Below, piece by piece: positions 1 to 9,700 of a stretch of 13,472 nucleotides of DNA. Location of the stretch: assembly GCA_028565635.1 (NCBI GenBank), contig JAOXYB010037951.1:1-13472 (forward strand), in the 5' to 3' direction. Below the pieces are notes generated by a model. That model worked only from the letters and a program-made list of their open reading frames with translations. It was not told the DNA's origin and did no database searches. Every line of letters starts with the position of its first letter. The stretch's first letter is position 1. The position numbers and the translations under genes were made by a program. Source of the stretch: Phoronis ovalis (lineage: Eukaryota; Phoronida; Phoronidae).

Positions 1-2
1 AA

Positions 3-138
3 GAATTTTGTGACAGTTCAAGAATATTTAAGGTCTTAAGCTCTGACAAGGTCATCGTGCTATCAAGTCATCCATCATATGCACCTTCAGACAATGTGAA
101 TCTGTATGTGTTAGTAGGACATGAAAGTACTTATTAGA
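3..138 (+). CDS. Possible C-terminal exon of an unidentified neighbouring gene
   Basis: One plus-strand frame is open from the window edge to TAG (136-138), 44 codons, too short for most ORF lists. The peptide looks protein-like, with alternating hydrophobic strands: SSRIFKVLSSDKVIVLSSHP and then NVNLYVLVGHESTY at its end. If real, it is the last exon of a gene that enters from the left and is convergent with the PLAT gene. I do not recognise the protein, no acceptor is visible within the window, and an open run of this length can occur by chance. Confidence 0.3.
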
Positions 139-169
139 ATAGTCTCATATCCAGTCAGTGTTATCCACA

Positions 170-878
170 CTGGTAGGTAACACGTGATCACTGAAATGTG
201 TGCCAAAACGTTTGGAGTGGACATTTTTTCTCTCGCTTCGATGCAGAATCACGTCTGTATCTCCAAATGTATGAATGAACTGGAAAGTATTTTGGAGGGA
301 ATCAAAGAATCTGTCTACTTTGAAAAATGGGCCATTTTCTGGGGACCGTATCACCACTCATTTCAAAGGAATTGGAACATGTAATAAGGCAAAAGATCAT
401 AACATTTGATTCTTTCGTGGGTATGTCTTATTACAATTTGCAATTTCCTTCGAAATGAGTGGTCACGTTCCACAGCAAATCGCCGATTTTTCAAAATAGA
501 CAGATTCCTTGATAAATATAAGATTTTCTGGGGACCGTATTACCACTCATCTCAAAGGAAATTGGAACATGTAATAAGGCAAAAGATCATAACATTTGAT
601 TCTTTCGTGGGTATGTCTTATTACAATTTGCAATTTCCTTCGAAATGAGTGGTCACGTTCCACAGCAAATCGCCGATTTTTCAAAATAGACAGATTCCTT
701 GATAAATATAAGAATGCATTTTGAAGTAACGCTTTGTTAGCTATGTTTTTATCCAAAATATTTCCCAGTTTAATCATATATTTGGAGATACGGACATATT
801 TTTGTATCGAAGCGAGAGAAAATATGGCCATCCCAAAAGTCTTTTCCCACGTTTCCGTGATGAAGCGTTACCTACCAG
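170..878. mobile_element. Degenerate long inverted repeat (foldback or MITE-like element)
   Basis: The ends are perfect 12-base inverted repeats: CTGGTAGGTAAC at 170-181 and its complement at 867-878. Inside, a 17-base match (TTTTCTCTCGCTTCGAT at 226-242, complement at 806-822) and many shorter ones, such as GTATCTCCAAAT and GAATCTGTCTA, keep the same order on both arms. The two arms of some 180-200 bases or more are therefore diverged copies in opposite orientation, with about 45 extra bases in the right arm. The centre also contains inverted matches ('CCACTCATTTC.AAGGAAATTG'). No transposase is present, and a target-site duplication was not found. Matching pseudo-ORFs on both strands are a by-product of the symmetry. 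Confidence 0.65.
334..712. repeat. 190-base tandem duplication inside the inverted repeat
   Basis: Copy 1 is 334-522 and copy 2 is 523-712. They differ by two substitutions and one single-base indel (near 351-371 and 540-561) and are otherwise identical, so the duplication is much younger than the diverged arms around it. Each copy carries its own smaller hairpin: CCACTCATTTC near its start and the complement GAAATGAGTGG about 100 bases later. Confidence 0.92.
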
Positions 879-2200
879 AGATCCAGCCACATTGTACAAA
901 GACATTAATTCCGTGTTACTGTAGTAAAATAGAATGCATATAGCAATAATGTTCTGTTTTATGATAGTGTTCATTAATAGATATTTAGTTTTAATACATT
1001 TACATTCAAATCTTGCATTTGGTGCGTTTTCTTCTAGCATACATGTCAAATTTTAACATCGCAGTTAAATAAAATATTAAGGTACAATATTAATTTAAGT
1101 AAACATATGCCGTAAAGAATCGACGAAAATTTACATGTTGAAATTAAAACAAAATATTCGTACATTTGTCTAATATTAAAACCCAGTTATATGAAGGTTC
1201 AGACATATTGTACACTCCGGCCCTTATATTTACAAATTTTGTCATTCGACTATCAGCCGCTGGTATTTTATATTCATATCTTCCATATTTGCAACTCTCG
1301 CGTCAACACGACGGTTCTGAAATGTGATGACATCAGTCTGAATAAATCCATCCGTTACTGTTCCGTGCCTTCTCACCTAACATCTAGGCTTAACCATAGT
1401 CAATTGTCGTTATATTCCTTCAACTTAACAAGAGCGATATAAGCTTTTGTCCGTATCTGGTTGACTATATTTTACTAAAAAAAGTCTGTTTCGCTATTTT
1501 ATGTCACAGGTGCTTGATCCCATATCACGGAAAAAAACATCTCTAGTTTACTTTTCTAGTACTAAAGTGAAAACAATAAATTAACCATTTAGATTTTTTA
1601 ATGATTCGTTTTTTGTTGAAAATGTTTTTTCAATAACTCATGTTGAACGTCCACCCGAAATCATGGCGACTGTGAGCCACCTGGTGTTCGGTTGTTTGGA
1701 TGTGTATGAACCAATGTAACATCCGCTTATGCTGAGTCGGCGGTATCAAAACTTTTCTGATATGGTGAGGTATATCATATGATCAAAAATTGTTCACATA
1801 TAAAATAATTAAAATAATAAAGTGCAGAGTTAATTATACAAAAGTGTTTTATTTGAACTTCACCAGCATCTAATGCAGTTGGACCTAATAAGCATAAGCG
1901 ATTTTTATTCTTAACGAATAATTAAATAAAGTATTGATTAGTGTGTAACATACAATTTAAGAATTAGAATAAGAAATGCAATATTTTGAAAAAAATTATA
2001 TTGTTCAAAAGATTGGTACTATTGCCTTATATACACTACAATGGTTCGAACAAATGCATTATGATTTCAGTAATAATCAGTTATGTTACTGAATTTTTAG
2101 CTAGTCACATGTTGTAGCCAGTGCATTTTATCTTACAAGCAGTGCTAACATTAATTACCAGAAAACTGTTTATTTTATTGGTGTTCATATGCTTCGTATT
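879..2200. other. Intergenic stretch without recognised genes
   Basis: This stretch is AT-rich, with no convincing exon on either strand. An 83-codon plus frame at 1191-1442 has a Tyr/Leu/His-rich composition with no family resemblance and is probably chance. A less AT-rich island at about 1650-1760 holds a short frame starting ATGGCGACTGTG (1663) that stops after 18 codons. No tRNA or other RNA gene was seen. Confidence 0.6.
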
Positions 2201-2347
2201 TATATATATATATCTCTATCTCTCTATCTGTCTATCTGTCTATCTGTCTATCTGTCTATCTGTCTCTCTGTCTCTCTGTCTCTCTCTGTCTCTCTCTGTC
2301 TCTCTCTGTCTCTCTCTGTCTCTCTCTGTCTCTCTCCGTCTCTCTGT
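2201..2347. repeat. Compound TA / TCTA-TCTG / TCTC microsatellite
   Basis: The tract starts with (TA)n at 2201-2213, passes through TCTATCTG units (about 2215-2260), then TCTCTCTG units, and then a regular 10-base period TCTCTCTGTC (2281-2340, one unit with a C variant), before poly-T. Long open frames of Leu-Ser or Arg-Glu-Thr type across it are repeat artefacts. It lies downstream of the PLAT gene, between convergent flanks. Confidence 0.95.
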
Positions 2348-3073
2348 TTTTTTTATTATAATACAAATTTCAAATTCTGGTGCATTAAAATAGAATTTAA
2401 CTAGTGTTTTGGTTAAATAAACCAACAGTGCATACCTTTGCATGTAGATTCGGTACTTTACAGTTCTAATACCAGCTACTTCTTTTATCCTGATAGTAAA
2501 AAGCATGCAGCTCTCATAATCTTCACTGTAATAGTTGTGAGAAAAGTTGTACACATATTTCAAAACAAGAATAAACAAGCTGCTGTTTACAATTCTTATT
2601 TCTTTTATTTCTCTTTATTATATAGTTGATCAACAAACAATAAATACATTTCCGTCTCCATCAGTGCTGTTATACATTTTATCATAACATATTACAAACA
2701 ACAAAAAATCACTTTTTGACCAAACTAAAGCTATTCTGCAGTGGATAAGGACGGAAGAAGGTTTTTACAAAATTACAGCCTAGACGTAGACTTACTCTGA
2801 ATATAACAAGGGTACAAAAAAAATATATAATTATACATAAACCTGCTTTATGATGATTTCAAGTATTAAAAGTTAACTCCATGAAGGATCTTCATACAAA
2901 ATAATGACAGTTTCTTGTTTCACAAAGTACAGTGATATTCATTAAAATAAACAATTTTTTATTAATAATTTTTATAATGAAGAAATCAATTTACAAAAAA
3001 TAAAATAGTTATTCCAGTTTATTTTTCTTTTCTTAACAACATTACCATACAGGATTTTACAAAAATAAATCTA
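2348..3073. other. Region downstream of the PLAT gene
   Basis: This is very AT-rich sequence with several minus-strand AATAAA motifs (2604-2609, 2614-2619, 2958-2963, 3018-3023). Part of it may be an extended 3' UTR. No coding sequence can be supported; the short open frame at 2438-2629 has no recognisable features. Confidence 0.55.
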
Positions 3074-3079
3074 TTTATT
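3074..3079 (-). promoter_or_regulatory. Poly(A) signal of the main transcript, candidate
   Basis: This is the first AATAAA on the minus strand after the stop, about 320 bases downstream. It is followed about 25-45 bases later by GT-rich TGTATGGTAATGTTGTT, the usual layout of a cleavage site with a downstream element. That would put the 3' end near 3050. Further AATAAA copies at 3018-3023, 2958-2963, 2614-2619 and 2604-2609 could give longer 3' UTRs, and sequence alone cannot choose between them. Confidence 0.4.
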
Positions 3080-3143
3080 ACAAGTGCCAACAAATGAAAT
3101 ATTTATGACTTAAACCAACAAAAAATAATGGACTTTCAAAAGT

Positions 3144-3199
3144 CTCTTGCGAGTCCCTATATTTGAATAAAAGGCTCTTGCGAGTCCCTATATTTGAAT
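3144..3199. repeat. 25-base direct repeat in the 3' UTR
   Basis: Two identical copies of CTCTTGCGAGTCCCTATATT plus TGAAT occur at 3144-3168 and 3175-3199, six bases apart (31-base period). On the transcript strand they lie between the stop codon and the first poly(A) signal. This is a local tandem duplication; a role in the RNA is possible but not shown. Confidence 0.85.
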
Positions 3200-3400
3200 T
3201 TTTCAAACTTGAAAAGACCCTTGTCTAGTAAAATTTCAAAAATGATAATTTTAAAATGACAAAAAGTAATACTTTTGACTCATAGGCCTGACATAGCAAA
3301 AACTATCACCAAATAACTGGCTAAGTACATCATGTATTAGGCAGCAGCTACAAAGGTAGATAAAAATTTTAAAAATACGTCATGATTCTGGATCATTAAT

Positions 3401-3494
3401 CTACTTTTGGGCATCATCCTTTGCTTTGTCATCATTAGACTTCTTATCATCATTATCCTTTTTCTCATCATCTTTTTCATTCTCATCATCATCG

Positions 3495-3534
<40 letters not shown>

Positions 3535-3770
3535 CAGGGTTTGAATCTTTCTTGCTATTATTATCATCTTTATTATCATCATCATCATCAGGTTTGGCAT
3601 CATCTTTCTTATCATCAGCATCGTCATCATCATCATCATCATCATCTTCTTTGTCAGCACCATCAGCAACTGGTTCTTTGTTGCCTTTTTCTGTGTCATC
3701 AGCATTGTCAGCTTGCTGCGGTTTCAGTTCTCTTTCAGTTTTCTTGTCGTCTTCATCTTCATCAAACCAT
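3401..3770 (-). CDS. LOXHD1: Exon 13: last strand of PLAT 9A and Asp/Lys-rich C-terminal tail
   Basis: This terminal exon completes Arg1278 and encodes residues 1279-1400, stopping at TAG (3401-3403). The acceptor is TTGCTTCAG (CT at 3771-3772). WFDEDEDDKKTERELKP is the expected 'RW..DEDD....REL.P' end of a LOXHD1-type PLAT domain. After it comes a tail of about 105 residues made almost only of Asp, Lys, Asn, Glu and Ala, including a run of 16 Asp encoded by (GAT)n with one GAC (3485-3532) and shorter Asp runs near 3580 and 3630. It ends DDKAKDDAQK. No fold is expected. The poly-Asp tract is a trinucleotide repeat and so probably varies in length. Confidence 0.87.
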
Positions 3771-6700
3771 CTGAAGCAATAAATAAGGTAAAATAATCTC
3801 TAAAAATGTTATACTGGCTAAACAGTGACACCAAGAAATTTATTTTCCATGTAATGTTATTTACTATGATGATTAATAATCATTTAGTTCCTGGAAATTT
3901 TTGAAATGAAGTCAAAGTCACCGAGTAAATCACAAGGCTCATTCAAATCATTCCAGGTCATTGAGATATCTTCATGAGTACTGGTGACCTCTGGTAGCAC
4001 CACTCTACTTTATGAACAGCAGATTTTCAGAAGAAAGACAACCAGTTTACAGGTTCTGACAGAAGGCTTCATTGCCTGATGCTCTGCTTAATTATTTTAA
4101 TCCCGTAATTGATTAAATTTGATTTTTAAGGAGTATTACTTCTCCATTTTTCCACATTTTCTCTTAACAATGTTTCAACCACAGATAAGCTAACTCACCT
4201 TTCAGATGGGAAACTATATTCCTTTTCACCATCTTGACCAATAATTGATTCTTTTATAACCACTTTTTCAAGGTACCATCCTGATCCTGCTCCCTCACCA
4301 CCATGACCAATCACAACCCGATCTATAGGACCAAGGTCCACAGCTTCTACGATGAAAGAATCCACCTAAAAATCACAGAATGTGGAAATTAAATATAAAA
4401 AATAAAATCTTCATGTGCTTATTACATTAGAGTGGTATATGTATTAGCCAATCAGAGGTAATAATTTGAAATTCTGGCTCTTACCATTTATAGGTGCTTG
4501 AAATAATTTCTACGAAAGGGGCACTTCATGCTTCGGAAGTTTAAAATGCAGTACTAAATGTAACAATAGATTCTGGTGAAGAGATTATGTCTAACCCGGA
4601 TGTCTAAATACATGTAATTTCAGGAGATACTTTGTTGAAATCTATAAACCTTTTATAAGGCTTGTCAAAATCAGGCTTGATTGTCACTGTTTAAAACATG
4701 TAAAACTTACTGTTCCAGCTTCAAATTTGTTTCCTTCCTGACTTTTATATAGGAATCGTTTTCCAGAATCACCCTTCTCACCATACATTGTGACATATAC
4801 ATTAGCATCAGTGCCAGAACCTATCTTATCACCAGTATATGTCTGCACAATGTATCTTGTCACTGTAAAAATACAGAAATCATACAGATTTGTTCAGAAA
4901 AAGGAAGAATAAAACTTTTTGTGTACTTACAAAATTTCAAACGGCTTTTTAGCCTTATGCTGAAAACGGGGTCATAAATTAAATACCTCTCAGGACATTT
5001 TAGGATTCAACATGTTCTAATTTTAAAAATCACTTCACCTTTGGTCTAAAAATGTCACATTCTTCTGCTATCTAATTATTATTTACTACTTTTTGATTCT
5101 AGTTATTATAAAATGAAAAATACCTTTCCCAAATCAAGACACACCGCAAAAAATGATTTGGTTCATTCATCAATGATACTGTATAAATACAACATTTAAT
5201 TTGTACCTGGTACTGATGGTTCACTTGGCCATTCAGCAGGGATCTCTCTCACAGTGGATCCGTCATCGTCTTTGTCATCTAGCCATCTGTTTATAGGGAA
5301 CACCAACTGGGTTTTATTAAACAAATCTTCCAACGTAACATTTTCCACATGCCAACCAGCAGCCAAACCATTGTTATTGTGCTCCAGACGAACCTTGCAG
5401 ATTTTCCCAATTTTTTCCGGCTCTAAACAAATCTGAAAATTGGGAAAAATTATAAAAATTGTAATAAATAAAATGATCTCCATGAACATTCACTCATTTC
5501 TGGTATAACTACTTGTTTAGTCATAATATTTTGATAACTGCATGTATTTGAAAACCGAAAGCCAACCAGATGTCCCCAATGCAAAGAAGATGTCGTGATG
5601 ACATGAAAAGTTCTGTTTTAGATACTGTTATTTGTATATACTCGATACCGTATTTGAATTAAAAATCAACACTAACCACAGCATTTATTTATTGTCTGAA
5701 ACCAAACATACTTGATATTTCTGCGGATGTCTGGTAAAAGAACAATTTAAAATTCTTTTTTAAAGTTTTTTTATTTCAAAAACACTCAACATAGTTGAAA
5801 ACATAGTATGGAGTTACCTCAAATTCATCTTTGTTGCCTGTTTCAAACATGCCAGTATCGGGCTTTCCAAGAGGCAATCTTCCAGAATCACCTTTATCAC
5901 CAAACACTGTCAGCACAACTTGTGCGTCTGTACCACTCTTATCTATGTCACTTGTTTTTATCACCACTTTCCAATCACCACTCTTGTGTTCAGACTCTGG
6001 GTTTAGTTTGTGAAGGTTAAGGACACGTTCTAGTTTACCATCTTCTTGCGTTTCATCAAACCAATTATTGCACATGAACACGAATTCTGTCTCAGAATCT
6101 CTGGAATCTTTAATAACAACTTTATCCAGAAACCATCCACTATCAACACCCTTCCCATCTGAACCTATAAGAATACTTTCAATTTCTTCAACAGATACAG
6201 CTTTAAACTCAAACATGTCGACTTGCCCAGGTTGAAATTTCTGATCATTCTGAGATTTTTTCAACCAGCGTTTGTTGGTATTACCAATACTGCCATTTAT
6301 TTGGACATATACATTAGCACCAGTTCCCGAATTCTCTTCAGATCTTGTATAAACAGACACATTATAATTTAGAACTGAAAGTGAATCCACTGCTGGCCAC
6401 ACCACAGGAAATTCTAACCAACCATCTTCCCTTTCATTTATGCTCAAAACATTTTTGTATTCATGCAAGAATTCATCTCCAGTATGTTCATCTTTAAATT
6501 TTATAGATTCCAAGTGCCAACTAATACTGGTAGAGTCCTCCACATTCTCAGCAAAGGCAATCCTTGCTTTGTAGATATCACCAACATCCTTATTTAATTT
6601 GATATCAAAAGCATCAATTTGGTTCTTTTGGAAAAGTTTTTCATTGGTCTCAGAATGCAGAAGGATCGGATCAGTTTCCCCTTTGCTACCACAGAGTATA

Positions 6701-9700
6701 ACAACCACGGGTACAGAGATGTCATCCTCTTGATTCTCGGAGGTATGTGTCCACACTTTCCATTCATTTTCTGAAAAGAGTATTTATTTTACAGTAAAAC
6801 ATGAACTGCCATAATGCTGAACTAATAGTTCCACCTCAAGAAAGGCACACACAGTTTAAAGCTTTGCACATATGTAATGCCACTAAGGTATAATTTATTG
6901 GAAAATTTAGTTTTTTTATTCATGGCATTTTGTAAAAATGACAAAAGCATACTAACAGGTCTCTCATGCTAACAGCATTTCCAAAAATTGAATATTGTCT
7001 GTTTAAGAAAATATCTGTCTTTTTGTAAAAACTGAAGTGAGATGGATCTAAAATAGTTCAAAGCCTCAAAAAACAAAAACAAAGATTGATTCAGTACATA
7101 CAGCTTGACTTATAAGTATACACTTACTTGTTGCAGGAAGATCTACCACTTCATCCAATGGCACAGCAACAGGACTCAGTTCAACATTATACAGCGGAAT
7201 ACTTATTTCCATCATCTCATCATCTTTGCTAGGACTATACAATAAAAGAATACTTCTATCATGTACAGTCTACACTTGTCATACAGGTTAAACCTAATTA
7301 ACCGCAGAAAAAAATAAATCTTACAAACAAACACTGTTATGACAACCTCATCAGGTTTTGTTTCATAAAACATTTAATTTTTATAACTTAACTATATTTG
7401 AAATTTCATTTGATACTGAATGAAATGAAATTTAAGCTGTCATCTATATGAAAACAACTTAAACACTAGGTAGGGAGGAAATTTTTAAAAAAAGGTCAAA
7501 TTCAGTTGGTTTTGGAGTGACTCTTCCTTACGCAGTATCGTCAAAAGAAGTCTTTAGACAAATTAAAAATTAAGCAACCTAAAGGCATCCTTTATCAAAA
7601 TTTTTAAAAAGCATTTCCTTTTAAAAGATCTCATCTCTGCCTTTGAACACTGTGCAGGATTATAATAATTTGAGGAAAACATGAAATTAATTCTTATTAA
7701 CTTACTTATTCTGTCTTAATACATATTCCTTGTTCGCAAATTCTCCCGCTTTAATGACAATCTTTTCTAGTTGCCATGGTAAGATGTTTCCCTTGGTAAC
7801 AACAACCTTATCAATTTCCCCAAGAACAACAGCATCGAAACAAAATGTTTGAGCCTGAAAATATATCAGTGGTTAACATAAAATGCAAGATCTCAAAATA
7901 ACTATGTAGTGCTGTAACTCAAGGAACATTTCTTTCTGAGTAGTAAGGTTGATCTTCAAATAAAAAATTAACATAATAATAATAAAAAATGCAGCACAAA
8001 GTTTCAAAAATGTAGCAGCTGATCTTTCTTGAAATCAAAATCTGCACATTACAAGGTCTCTATCAAATAAAAAACGATGCCTGGAATCAAAAATGTTGTT
8101 TATTTGTAAGAATAAGGAGCATACTTATAATTAGTGTAACTGAAGAATTAGACGTATAAAATGGTCAAATTTTGAAAGAATAGGTACATGTAGCAAATCC
8201 CATTAAAGAGTTCCAAAAACCTTACCATATCACTTGGTAAAGCACAGTCCTCCTCTGCTTTCTGACTGGTCAGTTTTCTTGTACCTGAATCACCAGTTTT
8301 ACCATATATGGTAATAAACATATCTGACATGTCTAGTGTTGATTTCTTAGACTTAAAGTGAACCTTGACATGATATCTTATAACTGAAATTATAAAAAAA
8401 ATGAGCTGGAGCTGGTAACCGTGGCATGTTCATCAAATTTATAAATTAACAATAACTAAAATATATACTGTTATGATCTTTCTAGAACCAAATTATAAAT
8501 TATTCCGTTACTTACTATATTTCTTTCAAAATGAAAGTGGACTTTAAATGAAATTGGTCCTCACAGATAAATAGTAATTAAACGTTCATTATCATATCCA
8601 GAATTTTAGAAAGAAAAAACCTACAACATGATACAAATGATAACACACTGCTCAATGTAAGAATATTTATGAAACTTGATCCAAACAAGAGAGTATATTA
8701 AACTTTAAACTAGTTTCATCTATTGCTTACCAGGTAACGTTTGCTGACCAGGTCTGAGAGCAGGTAATTCTTTATGTATATCCTTACACTCTTCGCCAAT
8801 CCACTGCGATAAATCAAATTTAAGTTCTTCACCAGTATCCTGATCTACTAGAACCACTTCTTTCACTACCCAGTCTGCTGTTTCCCAGTTACCACCTTGA
8901 CAGATGCGGATTTTGTAAATTTCACCAATATCGCCAACATCTAGATTAAACTCATCTGTTTTCCCTGGTGCAAAGAGGTCTTCTTGGTTCTTACTTAGTT
9001 CTAGAGGACCCTGGACTCCTTTGTCTCCATACAAAACAATGGTTAACATTCTATTGGTGTCCAGACTAGTTAAACATTTATTGTAAGTGTATTTGGTACT
9101 AAACCCTATATTGTCTACATTACTGGCACTGTCATCCTTTACACTGATATCAGTATTTTCATCAGATGTTGAATCGTTTTTGTTATCATCAGTATCAGCA
9201 TTGCCAACATCTTTTTTATCGTCATCTGTTTTCTCTTTATTCTCCGCTTTGTCACTGTCAGTATTTTTACTGTCATTTGATGACGAGTTATTAGCACCAT
9301 CAGATGTGGCATCTGTATCTTTCAAACTGTCGCTACCGTCAGATTTCAGGCCATTGCTGTTGTTAGTATTCTTGTCTGATTTGCCAGGCTTAGCAGGTTG
9401 GTTACTGATTGTAACAAAACATTTCCATCTGCCTTGAGATTTCAGGTCTTTCGGTCTTGTTACTGTCCTCGTAGAAATTTCTCCAAGCGGAAAAAGTTGT
9501 CTTTCTAATGCTCTGTCCTCACAACCAGTGTCCAACCATCTGAAAATGAGATTATTTCATCTTGATATTATAACATCCAGATATTAAATATATGTCAGAA
9601 TGTTCGTCTGATGACAAGGGTGGTTTTAGTGAAATATAAAGTTAAATTTATTTCAAAGATTAAATCTTACTTTGAGTAATAGATCAGTTTTTGTCTTATT

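Noticed and set aside
334-712. CRISPR-like repeat array
   Set aside because: There are only two 190-base copies with no short repeats and spacers, and the host is clearly eukaryotic.
145-943. Several short frames on both strands with similar peptides (such as the two containing 'FSLAS.Q..V.ISK')
   Set aside because: The similarity comes from the inverted repeat. The frames are broken at different points and there is no family match, so they were not annotated as genes.
1191-1442. 83-codon plus-strand frame
   Set aside because: It has no recognisable motif, no splice or poly(A) context that fits, and a composition expected of AT-rich noncoding DNA.
1650-1760. Possible short exon starting ATGGCGACTGTG
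   Set aside because: It stops after 18 codons, with no donor in a suitable place and no resemblance to a known protein.
2121-2578. Leu/Ser-rich plus frames and an Arg/Glu/Thr-rich minus frame
   Set aside because: They span the TCTG/TCTC microsatellite and take their composition from it.
3426-3782. Plus-strand Ser-rich and His-rich open frames
   Set aside because: They are antisense readings of the GAT repeat and the acidic-tail exon, and have no independent support.
5808-6020. Plus-strand frames within exon 9
   Set aside because: They are shadows of the minus-strand PLAT coding sequence.
9087-9437. Plus-strand 116-residue Ser/Leu-rich frame
   Set aside because: It is the antisense shadow of the acidic insert in exon 5, where repeated GAT/TCT-like codons remove stops on the other strand.
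8720-9535. Exon 5 read as a separate gene starting at its internal ATG
   Set aside because: The ATG arises at the splice junction. The upstream exon supplies the missing Arg of the R-W motif and the frame is continuous, so it is an internal exon.
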